From Nissolia schottii (Eukaryota; Streptophyta; Magnoliopsida; Fabales; Fabaceae): a stretch of DNA of 64,000 nucleotides. Below the pieces are notes generated by a model. The model made no database searches and had not been told where the DNA came from. It saw only the letters and a list, made by a program, of their open reading frames with translations. Numbering within the stretch: position 1 is the first letter of the stretch; each line of letters starts with the position of its first letter. Location: positions 68,704-132,703 of the forward strand of contig QANU01094629.1 in the NCBI GenBank assembly GCA_003254905.1, written 5' to 3'. Of this stretch, positions 1 to 9,699 are shown one piece after another. A program made the position numbers and the translations under genes.

Positions 1-695
1 TTTACCTTTGATTGTATTTTTTGTTAATATAATCTCACAACATGTTGCATTTGCTATGGATTTAGCAATGAACCAAGTATTTCATATAACATATATTCCA
101 GAATCAAGTATCTTTCCATTTCTCTTCCCTTTCCCTTTCCCTTCCTATTCCTTTTCCCATAACTTCATATCATGTGATATATTCCAATGGTTCTCATTGC
201 TCTCTAAACCTTATAAAAGACATACATGATGTTATGTGACATAAGTTCTCAATTCCATGAATTTTTTTAGAAGTTTATCTCCTAACTTTGAAACTTGTTG
301 CTTGATTAACAAATTATCTAATGATCAATCTAACATCAAATGACAACCCTTTAGCTCTAACATTTAGCTCAAACATAATGTAGGAACCTTATTTTACACC
401 ATTAATAGTATCATATGATGAGTCAATATCCTTGCAATGGTCATGGAAAAGGAATCACAAGAGAAAAATGATAACGAAAGAAGAAAAACACCAATAAAAA
501 ATCAAACCACGAAATTAATAACTAAAGATGGAATTAAAAAGATGATAATCATTTTAATATCATATATATATATATAATTTGCAAATACTTGTTTTACTTA
601 TATTATACTCTCGTTTTATTATAAATAAATAATTATTTTCTCATTACACACTTATTACACTTTATATTATTAAAGCTCCATTTACTAAATTATTT
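1..695. other. AT-rich intergenic DNA
   Basis: No gene was recognised. The sequence is AT-rich with many stops in all frames and a short TA run near 562-577. The last ten bases (686-695) are the left direct repeat flanking the TIR element that follows. Confidence 0.6.
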
Positions 696-1190
696 AGCCC
701 TTGAAAGTGTAAGTCTAAATCACTTTGGTCTGTAAACTTCAAACCGTGGCTTTTTAATCCTTGAAATTGTAAGTTGCTGGTTAAATTAGTCTCTAAATTC
801 ATTATCATTATTGTATTATCATGTTTTTATTAATTTTTTGCATTAAATGAGAATGGGATAACAACAGAGGCTGTGTGACAATACTAAAAGCTAAAAATAT
901 GGTTGTGACGTCACGAGCTACAAATCTTAGTTATTATAGCAGCTTCATTTATCACCATAACTACTTTGACGACTTCATTTGCAGTTTCATGTGCAATTAC
1001 AACTCATTTGATGTCTCAATTGTTGTTGTTGTCCCTTTTAATGTGATAAATAAATTAAAATGTAACAATACAGTAATGATAATAACATGAGGGACTAATT
1101 TGACCTACAACTTATAATTTCAAGGATTAAAAAGACAAAATTTAAATTTTAAATATCAAAATAACTCAAACTTAGGACCAAAATGAGCAT
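696..1190. mobile_element. Non-autonomous TIR element (MITE-like)
   Basis: The interval is bounded by an identical 10-bp direct repeat (686-695 and 1191-1200, taaattattt), as expected of a target-site duplication. Inside, a subterminal inverted repeat is clear: roughly 735-830 reads as the imperfect reverse complement of roughly 1075-1185, with shared cores such as taatccttgaaatt and aaattagtc. There is no coding capacity. A 9-10 bp duplication suits a Mutator-like non-autonomous element, but the family is an inference. The outermost bases pair poorly, so the exact ends are approximate. Confidence 0.55.
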
Positions 1191-1200
1191 TAAATTATTT

Positions 1201-1533
1201 TGATAACTTTATTTGTCCACGCATTGTGTGGATCTAAATCTAGTTGACATTAAGAATGAAGTAATTGTGTAGAATTTCATTTGTCTCTGAAAGTTGTTTC
1301 CACAGTTTGAGATGCCAACTTTCTTTCAAACAAATTTCTATTACCGACAATAATTTTATGCATAATACCACCCCTCAAACTTCAAACTACGCAAATGGCT
1401 TGGTAAAAGGGTAAAACTAAAAAACTTCTTATATCATAACGATGCACAAGTAATAAGCTATCTGAACTCCATATCCTTGCATATATCAGCTAAAAAATAG
1501 AATAGTTTGGATGTTGTTCCATATTTATCTTAC
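1201..1533. other. 3' flank of UGT-A
   Basis: This AT-rich stretch lies immediately downstream of the minus-strand UGT-A stop codon and probably includes its 3' untranslated region. No gene or element boundary was recognised. Confidence 0.4.
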
Positions 1534-3258
1534 TTAAAACAAATCAGAATAGTTGGTTTTCTCAACTGCTCTTGACAACTTCAATGACTTCAGCTCATCT
1601 ATTAGCTGCATCAAGTTGTTGTAAGAGGATCCACCCTCATCTATGCTCTTCTTGGCAGCATCACCAAGTTCTCTTGCCCTCCTCCTCATTCCTATGCTCT
1701 CTTCTTCTTCTTCACTTCCCATCAACGTCGCCACAGCCTTCGCAATCTCTTCCCTCCTCACCGTTGCATCCTCGCCGACCGATGCCCAGAATTTGTTTAC
1801 CTTAGCCCCTGCTGCGACTCCAATCTTCAGGACATCAACTAGCAACTTCTCATTGTAAAATTGCTCAGCAAACATAGGCCATGTGATCATCGGCAAGCCA
1901 GCGCTCAAGCCTTCGAGTATTGAGTTCCAACCACAGTGAGTCACAATTCCTCCAATGGCAGGGTGCTCTAATATAAGCAGCTGTGGTGCCCAGTTCCATA
2001 TGATGCAGCCCTTGTTGCTCTCCTTCATCCTATGCTCAAAATCTTGCAGGAAATCGTCTCCATCATGGTCCCCGTCCTTTGTCCTAACCACCCAGATGAA
2101 ATTATGACCAGAATTTTCAAGACCATGAGCTATTTCAACAAGCTGAGCATGAGTTAGCCTTGTTAAGCTCCCAAAATTCACATACAGCACAGAGTCGTCT
2201 TGCTTAGAGTTAAGCCAACTTAGCCATTCTTCCTCTTCTGCAGGGTCCTTATTCTGTCTCCTTTTGGTCTTTTCTTCTTCATCATCCTTGTTAATCCAAG
2301 CTGAAACAGGTCCTACACTCCAAGATTTTATCCCCATTGTGCTCTTGTAAAGTTGCTCATAATTACTTTCTAGTTCATGAAAGCTGTTGTAAAGTGCCCC
2401 ATAGCTTCTGCTTTCTGATTCCCATATTGCATTCAAATGGTGTGTCATCTCATTCTCGGACCTCATCCAGCCTTCCAGCTGCTGTGGGGTCATCTCTGCA
2501 TATTTTAAACATAAGAGTTTGTTTCTAGATCAATTAAAATCCTTTTGTTTGTATATATAAGAATTCCAAACATAAGATTTAACTTATAAGTCATTTCAAT
2601 TTAAATCAATTCCTCAAAAAAAGAAAGAAAAAAAAAGTGAAATCAATTCCTATATTTAATCATTCCAAGCACTACCTATGTTATCTGGAAGGCCTGGAAT
2701 TGGAAACTGCTGTGTATCAGAGACTAAACCCTCATGAGGTTTGTGCTTCCTGATAAAGTGACTAGCACAGTTGGAGAAGTAGCTTGAGCTGTAATAGTAT
2801 ATCCTTGGAATGCCTAATTTAGCTGCAGACTCCACTGTCCAAGGATAGAACATATCTGTCACCAGACAATCAGGTTGAAGGTCCCGAAACAACGGCTCGA
2901 TTTGACCTTGGAGCATCATTATTCCATGGTTGATTTTTCCCAGCATTTCCGGGGTGGTGCCATCTTTGAAGTTCTCAACGCCATCAGGGAGACCAACTTG
3001 GGGTGCAGGGAATTGAATCAGGTGAGTTCTGATGGGGTGTCCGAAACTGACGTCACTGTCTATGGCCTTTTGGAATAACAAGGCATTGGCATGAGTAGTG
3101 ATGATGGTAACACTAGCACCATGCCTTGCAAATAGCCTTGCAGTATGTACCATGGGGTTCATATGGCCTGGAGTTAGATATGGAAGAAAAATTACATTGA
3201 GTTCTTGGCTCTGAGACCCCATCACTATGGCAGTCTTTTTTGTGTCTGGTGTCTTCAC
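1534..3258 (-). CDS. UDP-glycosyltransferase, UGT73 family (UGT-A), two exons
   Basis: A family-1 UDP-sugar-dependent glycosyltransferase that attaches sugar to a small acceptor, normally in the cytosol. Exon 1 is 3258-2676 and exon 2 is 2495-1534, giving 514 residues, close to the family norm of about 500. The 180-bp GT-AG intron (2675-2496, phase 1) is supported because removing it restores the IEMTP junction seen uninterrupted in UGT-B and UGT-C. Visible motifs are the N-terminal TPGHMNP with catalytic-type His32, Asp135 in the LVTDMFYP segment, and a full 44-residue PSPG sugar-donor box at about 363-406. The box contains HCGWNS and ends in Gln, which usually goes with UDP-glucose. The acceptor is unknown. 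The sequence resembles soybean UGT73F/P saponin glycosyltransferases, so a triterpenoid or isoflavonoid acceptor is plausible but inferred. It is transcribed away from a methyltransferase pseudogene and carries an N-terminal extension of about 12 residues compared with UGT-B. Confidence 0.9.
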
Positions 3259-3307
3259 TTTTCAAAGTTAGCAAGTTGAGATTAGAAAAACTAATATCTT
3301 TACTTCT

Positions 3308-3317
3308 CCTTATATGG
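3308..3317 (-). promoter_or_regulatory. TATA-like / CArG-shaped box upstream of UGT-A
   Basis: On the minus strand this reads CCATATAAGG, about 50 bases upstream of the UGT-A start codon. It contains a TATA-like core and also fits the CC(A/T)6GG pattern. A TATA role is the simpler reading, and no transcript data are available. Confidence 0.35.
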
Positions 3318-3329
3318 CTGGTTTGGCTT

Positions 3330-3649
3330 GGCTTACAAAGTATCATTTTGTTTTTTTGTCTTATTTTGGTTGTTTGATTTGATCATTGTTATTCATTAAG
3401 CCGGTTCTTGTTGTCTCCGTCGTTATTGACACTTGGAAATTTTCTTTCCATTAGTTTCTGGCGTATTCGGCTTATGTATCACTTTCATTATGAAAGGTTC
3501 TTTTGTATTTACATTTTGATAATGTTGTTATTAAAAATATATAGAGTCGTCCAGATAAGCTTTGGAGACAGCCGGAAGTCTCTAAGACTGAGTCGTTAAT
3601 AACTTCAACTACAATTTGCCGTCTCTATCATTTCAATTAAACAAATGAA
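3330..3649. repeat. Duplicated upstream module, copy 1
   Basis: This segment, starting in the leader/promoter region of UGT-A, recurs nearly unchanged at about 5700-6035 and again inverted at about 11960-12138. Shared landmarks are ggttcttgttgtctccgtcg, the gccggaagtctct block, and the caatttgccgtctct block. In this copy it separates UGT-A (minus) from the methyltransferase pseudogene (plus). In the second copy it separates a UGT pseudogene (minus) from UGT-B (plus). Confidence 0.75.
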
Positions 3650-3710
3650 ATGAGAGCTTGTGCCGTCCACTTCGTTGATCACCACTGGTGTTCTCGGTTA
3701 CCTCACCTTG

Positions 3711-4702
3711 GAACTCACACTTCGTTTCTCCATAGAAACGCGCGCGCACGCAGACAAAAGAATAACCTTGCTTTCTCATTTTCTCCTGTTTTGCCCCTCG
3801 CTTCCTTCTCTATTTCCCAATGTCGGAGTTCGCTTCGCTTACGTCATCGCCGGAGAATCCTGCACCGTTGGCGACTTCTGCTTCTTCTCCCTGCACGAGA
3901 CTCTCAGCCTCGTCATTGCCGGCGCAGGAGCCGGACCCCTTGCAGCCGAGTCCGCTTCCGCTGCCGGCGCTTCTACGGCTAAGCCGGAGATTTACACCGG
4001 CAAGGAATGGAAAGCTGGAGTCCGCTTCTACTCTTCGGTGTTCCAGGATCTGATTGCCGGCGGTTACCTCTCGCCGGCGTCGAAGTCGCTGTGCGTGGAG
4101 ACGCCAACCGGGCCAGACGTCTTCGCTCTGAGGGATATCGGCGTCCGGAGCGCTGTCGGGATCGCGAGGAAGGCGGCGAAGCCGCTTGTAAAGTTCGCCC
4201 GCGGTCACAAGATTCCATTCGCGGCCGGCAAATTCGACTTTGTGTTCTCCGGTGAGGGATCGCTGGAGCGGTCGGAGAAGCCGTCGGAGTTCGCCGCTGA
4301 AATCTCACGGACGCTGAAACCCGAAGGGTTCGCAGCGTTCCATTTGGTAAACCCTAAAGATACGTATAGCTTCAATTCTTTTCTTGATTTGTTCCATTCT
4401 TGCTTCTCAGTAGTGAAATCGCGTGACATAAAAGGTTTTGATTCTTCAATGCCTCGTATACGTGAAATTGTTTTGAGAAAAGAGTGTGATGATGATGATG
4501 GTGATGTTCATAGACTAGTGAATTTTGATGATCATGATTCATATGGGAAGTGCTCTGTTCCATGGTATAAGCATGAGTTGGTTAAAAATGCCGAGCCTTT
4601 GATTTTAGAGGAGCCATTGAAACCGTGGCTTACTTTAAAATGGAATTTGAAGAACATTAAGTACCTTTCTTCAATTGTTGATATAAGCTTTGAGAATAGG
4701 TA
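3711..4702 (+). pseudogene. Truncated FkbM methyltransferase-like copy 1
   Basis: A partial copy of the gene at 34511-36070. Homology begins in the parental 5' leader (around 34231), skips the parental start codon and membrane segment, resumes at the VRFAYVIAGESC segment, and then runs with few changes to VDISF. It stops at TAA (4701-4703), where homology ends before the FkbM catalytic domain. The parental leader has become translatable: an open frame from ATG 3660 runs in frame through it for 347 codons, giving a new N-terminus without the membrane anchor. The FkbM half is wholly missing, so methyltransferase activity is unlikely. A short two-codon deletion near 3847 also separates it from the parent. 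It could be transcribed from the UGT-A divergent promoter, but that is inference. Confidence 0.8.
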
Positions 4703-5116
4703 AAAGATCTATTCTAAACCTTGTGCTCTCCACCTTGAATAATTACTAATAGGTACCCACCCTGACACCCTTAGACTAGAGCTAACAAAGAGGAGGAGCA
4801 AGCTGCCGCTGCCATATCCCCAAATGTTCACGTCAACCATCATCCCCGCGTAGTTATCCCAGATTCGGGCTCAGTAGCTCTCCCGAAGTCAGATCCATTT
4901 GCAACATCACTGGGGCCATGAAAGAATGAGCATTCTTTGAAGAACAACACTATTCTCCTACGGTTCCCAGCAACAACAGCAAGCAGGAGCAGCAACTCAG
5001 AAAACTAAAGCTACAACTTCTTTCTGAATTGTCACAATCCCTCTCCAGCACCACCACAAGGGTTCTCGCAAAGATCCAAAATCCAAATTCATGGAAGCAT
5101 ACCTCAGAAATCCAGT
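4703..5116. other. GC-richer segment with exon-like reading frames, origin unknown
   Basis: This interval has no counterpart elsewhere in the window and is less AT-rich than its surroundings. On the plus strand a frame from about 4788 reads ANKEEEQAAAA and continues about 47 residues to TGA at about 4919. Another frame around 4957-5027 is Gln/Ala-rich (SYGSQQQQQAG). Both are interrupted. It looks like a captured, decayed gene fragment between two duplicated blocks. I do not recognise the parent gene. Confidence 0.35.
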
Positions 5117-5607
5117 ACTTTCTTAAGTGATTGTCATGATTTTGATCCGAAGAGTTGAAATATCATAATTCACGCTAATGCTAAAATTTTCTGAGGATAG
5201 AACATATCTGTCACCAGACAATCAGGTTGAAGGTCTCGAAACAACGGCTCGATTTGACCTTGGAGCATCATTATTCCATGGTTGATTTTTCCCAGCATTT
5301 CCGGGGTGGTGCCATCTTTGAAGTTCTCAACGCCATCAGGGAGACCAACTTGGGATGCAGGGAATTGAATCAGGTGAGTTCTGATGGGGGGTCCGGAACT
5401 GAAGTCATTGTCTATGGCCTTTTGGAATAACAAGGCATTGGCATGAGTAGTGATGATGGTAACACTAGCACCATGCCTTGCAAATAGCCTTGCAGTATGT
5501 ACCATGGGGTTCATATGGCCTGGAGTTAGATATGGAAGAAAAATTACATTGAGTTCTTGGCTCTGAGACCCCATCACTATGGCACTCTTTTGTGTTTGTG
5601 TCATCAC
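5117..5607 (-). pseudogene. Truncated UGT73 pseudogene fused to a UGT 3' flank
   Basis: From 5607 down to about 5194 the minus strand is nearly identical to the first 137 codons of UGT-A, including TPGHMNP and LVTDMFYP. It then jumps at about 5192 to sequence homologous to the 3' flank of UGT-B and UGT-C (compare 7939-8022 and 10049-10125). The chimeric frame ends at 5170 after 145 residues. Everything from the middle of the N-terminal domain through the PSPG box is absent, so it cannot be an active transferase. The structure implies one internal deletion or unequal exchange between a UGT-A-like 5' half and a UGT-B-like 3' flank. Confidence 0.85.
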
Positions 5608-5699
5608 TTTTCAAAGTTAGCAAGTTGAGATTAGAAAAACTAATATCTTTACTTCTCTTTCCCAACTACATTTTCAAATGGTAACTGCCATTCTTTTTA

Positions 5700-6035
5700 T
5701 ATGGCCGGTTTGGCTTACAAAGTATCATTTTGTGTTTGTCTTATTTTGGTTGTTTGATTTGATCACTGTTATTCATTAAGCCGGTTCTTGTTGTCTCCGT
5801 CGCTATTGACACTTGGAAATTTTCTTTTCGTTAGTTTCTGGCGTGTACGGCTTATGTATCACTTTCATTATGAAAGGTTATTTTGTATTTGCTTTTTGAT
5901 AATGTTGTTATTAAAGATATATACAGTCATCCAGGTAAGCTTTGGAGACAGCCGGAAGTCTCTAAGACTGAGTCGTTAATAACTTAAAACTACAATTTGC
6001 CGTCTCTATTATTTCAATTAAACAAATGAGAACTT
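5700..6035. repeat. Duplicated upstream module, copy 2
   Basis: Homologous to 3330-3649. From 5859 rightwards it is also the outer part of the left arm of the large inverted repeat. It lies between the divergent UGT pseudogene and UGT-B, so it probably contains promoter sequence for one or both. Confidence 0.7.
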
Positions 6036-8379
6036 CTGCCGGTAAATTTAAAAATAGAAATGATATTTATACTCATCTTGAGTGAGAAATATTGTGTTGA
6101 CTCACCTATTATTCAATATTAAATGAAATTTAATAGAGGGTGTGATTTCTATTAAAATCTCATTCAACAATAAATTATGAGTGGCTCGTCACGATGTCCC
6201 AGCAATAAATAAGTACACATACCCAACAATAAATGATGGGTGCACCTTCTTTGCTCAAAAAAAGTTTCCCCTCGTATAGGTTGCTATGAAGATGGAGTCT
6301 GAGCTGAATGTAATTTTTCTTCCATATCCAACTCCTGGGCACATGAACCCCATGGTAGACACAGCCAGGCTGTTTGCAAGGCAAGGTGCCGCCGCTAGCA
6401 TCATCATCACCACCCAAGCCAATGCTTTGACATTCCAAAAGGCCATAGACAGTGACTTCAGCTCAGGACACCCCATCAGGACTTGTGTGATTCAATTCCC
6501 TGCATCCCAAGTTGGTCTCCCTGATGGTGTTGAGAACATCAAAGATGGCTCCACCCCAGAAACGTTGCGTAAAATCAGCCTTGGACTCTCAATGCTCAAA
6601 GATCAAATCGAGCTTCTGTTTCAGGAAATGCAACCAGATTGTATAGTCACGGATATGTGTTATCCTTGGACAGTGGAATCTGCTGCTAAATTAGGAATTC
6701 CAAGGCTTCATTTTTACAGTTCAAGCTATTTTTCTAACTGTGCCAGTTACTCTGTCAGGAAGCATAGGCCTCATGAGGGAATGGAATCTGATAATACACA
6801 GAATTTTACAATTCCTGGTTTGCCCCACAGAATAGAGATGACACCTCTGCAGCTTGCGGAATGGATACGAGGTAATAATGCCACAGGATATTTTGAAGCA
6901 ATGTTTGAATCAGAGGGAAGAAGCTATGGAACATTGTACAACAGCTTTCATGAACTCGAAAGTGATTATGAGGAGCATTATAAGGGGACGACAATGGGGT
7001 TCAAGGCTTGGAGTATAGGACCGGTTTCGGCTTGGGTTAACAAGGACAATGGAGAAAAGGCCAATAGGGGACAACACAATGATCAAGGGGTTATAGAAGG
7101 GGCAGAATGGCTAAATTGGCTTAACACCAAGAAAGATGATTCTGTTTTGTATGTGAATTTTGGGAGCTTAACAAGGCTGCCTTACGCTCAGCTTGTTGAA
7201 ATAGCTCATGGGCTTGAAAATTCTGGCCATGATTTCATTTGGGTCATTAGGAAAATGGATGAAGATGATGGTGGGGACATTTTCCTGCAAGATTTTGAAA
7301 ATAGGATGAAGGAAAGCAACAAGGGCTGCATCATATGGAGCTGGGCACCACAAGTGCTTATATTGGACCACCCTGCAATTGGAGGAATTGTGACTCACTG
7401 TGGTTGGAACTCAATACTTGAAGGCTTGAATGCTGGCTTGCCAATGATCACGTGGCCTATGTTTGCTGAGCAGTTTTACAATGAGAGGTTGCTTGTTGAT
7501 GTCTTGAAGATCGGGGTCCCCGTGGGAGTGAAGGAGAACAAGTTTTGGTTGAGCTTTGGTGAGGAGGATGTGGTGAAGAGGGAAGAGATCATGAATGCTG
7601 TGGTGATGTTGATGGGAAGTGATGAAGAGAGCAAAGAAATGAGAAAGAAAGCAAAGAGTCTTGGTGATGCTGGGAAGAGGACAATAGAGGAAGGTGGATC
7701 TTCCTACAACAACTTGATGCAATTGATTGAGGAGCTAAAATCATTGAAGGTAACAAGAGCACTTGACAAAACCAAATTAGAAAAATGAATTGAGGGACTA
7801 ATCTTGGTGCTCTAGGTGGTGAAGATGATGAAGATTCCTACAAAAACAAGTTCAAGTTGGTTTTTTGTTTTTATTTTGCTTCAGCTAAATTTTCACATTT
7901 ATACGTGGCTCATTGGTTTATCTGTCTATGTTGTGTTCTAAGAAAATTTTAGCATTAGCGTGAATTATGATATTTTAACTCTTCAGATTAAAATCATGAC
8001 AATCACTTAAAAAAGTACTAGATTTACAACGGTCGAGTAAAGAAGTTTAGTACTAAGTAGATGTTGTTTTAATAAGGCAAAGTTTAATAGGTTAATGTGA
8101 TAATATTAATACGTGTCAATTTTTTAACAACATAAATATCAACTTAATCTAAAAATATTTATTTTTAGCTTTAATATTACTTTAAAATTCTAATCTTTTT
8201 AAGTTTGATAAAATGAAAGTTACATATTCATATTTGCATTCAAACTTTTTATAAATTTCTACAGGACTAAATAAAATTGTGATTTGTTATATTATTTTTT
8301 TATAGAAATTATAGATACACTACATATCATACTTTTACGAAAAGTATAAAACAAAAGGAGAAGGAAAAAAAAATTGAAG
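5859..8379 (+). repeat. Left arm of large inverted repeat (contains UGT-B)
   Basis: The whole interval (about 2.5 kb) reappears as the reverse complement at 9697-12138. The match starts outside at tcactttcattatgaaag and continues through the 5' flank, the complete UGT coding region and the 3' flank, ending at aaaaattgaag. Divergence is modest, with UGT-B and UGT-C proteins differing at roughly 8% of residues by eye. A small insertion near 8341-8350 interrupts this arm. The spacer of about 1.3 kb contains methyltransferase pseudogene copy 2. Confidence 0.85.
6286..7788 (+). CDS. UDP-glycosyltransferase, UGT73 family (UGT-B), intronless
   Basis: An intact 500-residue family-1 glycosyltransferase. 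Residues 11-25 contain FLPYPTPGHMNP with catalytic-type His19. Asp123 lies in CIVTDMCYP. The PSPG donor box spans 353-396, with W353, the HCGWNS core at 371-376 and the terminal EQ. The final Gln suggests UDP-glucose, which is a family rule and not proof. It has no signal peptide or membrane segment, as expected for a cytosolic enzyme. The start MKMES follows stops upstream and matches UGT-C. The position of the UGT-A intron (within RIEMTP, 182-187) is uninterrupted here. It is divergent from the UGT pseudogene at 5607 and convergent with its inverted copy UGT-C. The acceptor is unknown; a specialised metabolite is inferred from similarity to UGT73F/P. Confidence 0.92.
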   Translation: MKMESELNVIFLPYPTPGHMNPMVDTARLFARQGAAASIIITTQANALTFQKAIDSDFSSGHPIRTCVIQFPASQVGLPDGVENIKDGSTPETLRKISLGLSMLKDQIELLFQEMQPDCIVTDMCYPWTVESAAKLGIPRLHFYSSSYFSNCASYSVRKHRPHEGMESDNTQNFTIPGLPHRIEMTPLQLAEWIRGNNATGYFEAMFESEGRSYGTLYNSFHELESDYEEHYKGTTMGFKAWSIGPVSAWVNKDNGEKANRGQHNDQGVIEGAEWLNWLNTKKDDSVLYVNFGSLTRLPYAQLVEIAHGLENSGHDFIWVIRKMDEDDGGDIFLQDFENRMKESNKGCIIWSWAPQVLILDHPAIGGIVTHCGWNSILEGLNAGLPMITWPMFAEQFYNERLLVDVLKIGVPVGVKENKFWLSFGEEDVVKREEIMNAVVMLMGSDEESKEMRKKAKSLGDAGKRTIEEGGSSYNNLMQLIEELKSLKVTRALDKTKLEK

Positions 8380-8754
8380 CTATCCTCATGTGAGGCAAAA
8401 AAAACCGATGTCACTTAGGTTATGAGAGATTAATATATATAATACTTCAATATTTGAAAATTTGAGATATAAATCACCCATAAATTAAATTTTGTTGCTA
8501 TCAGTAAAATTGAAAATACCACACAAATACATGACGTGTTCTAAAAACCTTAAAAGTAGTTAATTTTAAGAATTTAGGCGAATACAATATTAAAGAAAAA
8601 AATAAAAAATAGTGTACGCATTTTAACAAATATAAGAAGTATGAGAAATGAAAAAAAGACCCACGGTATTGTGAATGATAGATGGCATCGCATTGAAGAA
8701 AATTGGCCTATGTTGAACAAATTTGGGTCAACCCACGAACAACACCCTTGTTTG
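8380..8754. other. Unique spacer inside the inverted repeat
   Basis: AT-rich DNA between the left arm and methyltransferase pseudogene copy 2. No gene was recognised. A plus-strand frame from 8641 runs through it into the pseudogene, but in a frame that does not match the methyltransferase. Confidence 0.5.
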
Positions 8755-9699
8755 CCTCATCGGAGTTCGCTTCGCTTACGTCATCGTCATCGCCATCGCC
8801 GGAGAATGCTGCACCGTCGGCGACTACTGCTTCTTCTCCCTGCACGAGACTCTCAGCCTCGTCATTGCCGGCGCAGGAGCCGGACCCCTCGCAGCCGAGT
8901 CCGCTTCCGCTGCCGGCGCTTCTACCGCTCAGCCGGAGATTTACACCAGCAAGGAATGGAAAGCTGGAGTCCGCTTCTACTCGTCGGTGTTCCAGCATCT
9001 GATTGCCGGTGGTTACCTCTCGCCGGCGTCGAAGTCGCTGTGCGTGGAGACGCCAACTGGGCGAGACGTCTTCGCTCTGAGGGATATCGGCATACGGAGC
9101 GCTGTCGGGATCGCGAGGAAAGCGGTGAAGCCGCCTGTAAAGTTCGGCCGCGGTCACAAGATTCCATTCGCGGTCGGCAAATTCGACTTTGTGTTCTCCG
9201 GTGAGGGATCGCTGGAGCGGTGGGAGAAGCCGTCGGTGTTCGCCGCCGAAATCTCACGGACGCTGAAACCCGAAGGGTTCGCAGCGTTCCATTTGGTAAA
9301 CCCTAAAGATACGTATAGCTTCAATTCTTTTCTTGATTTGTTCCATTCTTGCTTCGCAGTAGTGAAATCGCGTGACATAAGGTTTTGATTCTTCAATGCC
9401 TCGTATCCGTGAAATTGTTTTGAAAAAAGAGTGTGATGATGATGATGGTGATGTTCATAGACTAGTGAATTTTGATGATCATGATTCAAATGGGAAGTGC
9501 TCTGTTCCAGGGTATAAGGATGAGTTGGTTAAAAATGCCGAGCCTTTGATTTTAGAGGAGCCATAGAAACTGTGGCTTACTTTAAAAAGGAATTTGAAGA
9601 ACATTAAGTACCTTTCTTCAATTGTGGATATAAGCTTTAAGAATAGGTATTTATATGTGGATGTTGGAGCCAGAAGCTATGGGTCTAGTATTGGATCTT
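8755..9699 (+). pseudogene. FkbM methyltransferase-like copy 2 (frameshifted)
   Basis: This matches 34580-35523 of the intact gene: the segment from the end of the membrane anchor (cctcatcggag) to the start of the FkbM domain (SYGSSIGS). Two clear lesions are visible. A 2-base loss near 9379 (cataagg where the parent has cataaaagg) shifts the frame. A TTG-to-TAG change near 9565 (gagccatag) puts a stop in the original frame. The 5' leader, start codon and most of the FkbM domain are missing. It sits in the loop of the UGT inverted repeat, and its right edge overlaps the right arm by about three bases (9697-9699), a microhomology-type junction. Confidence 0.9.

Noticed and set aside
6200-6300. 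Alternative upstream start for UGT-B.
   Set aside because: Stops precede the MKMES start, and UGT-C begins at the same residue, so 6286 was kept.
8641-9204. 187-codon Arg-rich plus-strand frame overlapping methyltransferase copy 2.
   Set aside because: The methyltransferase homology is in a different frame. This one is a GC-rich shadow, and equivalent Arg-rich shadows occur at the other two copies.
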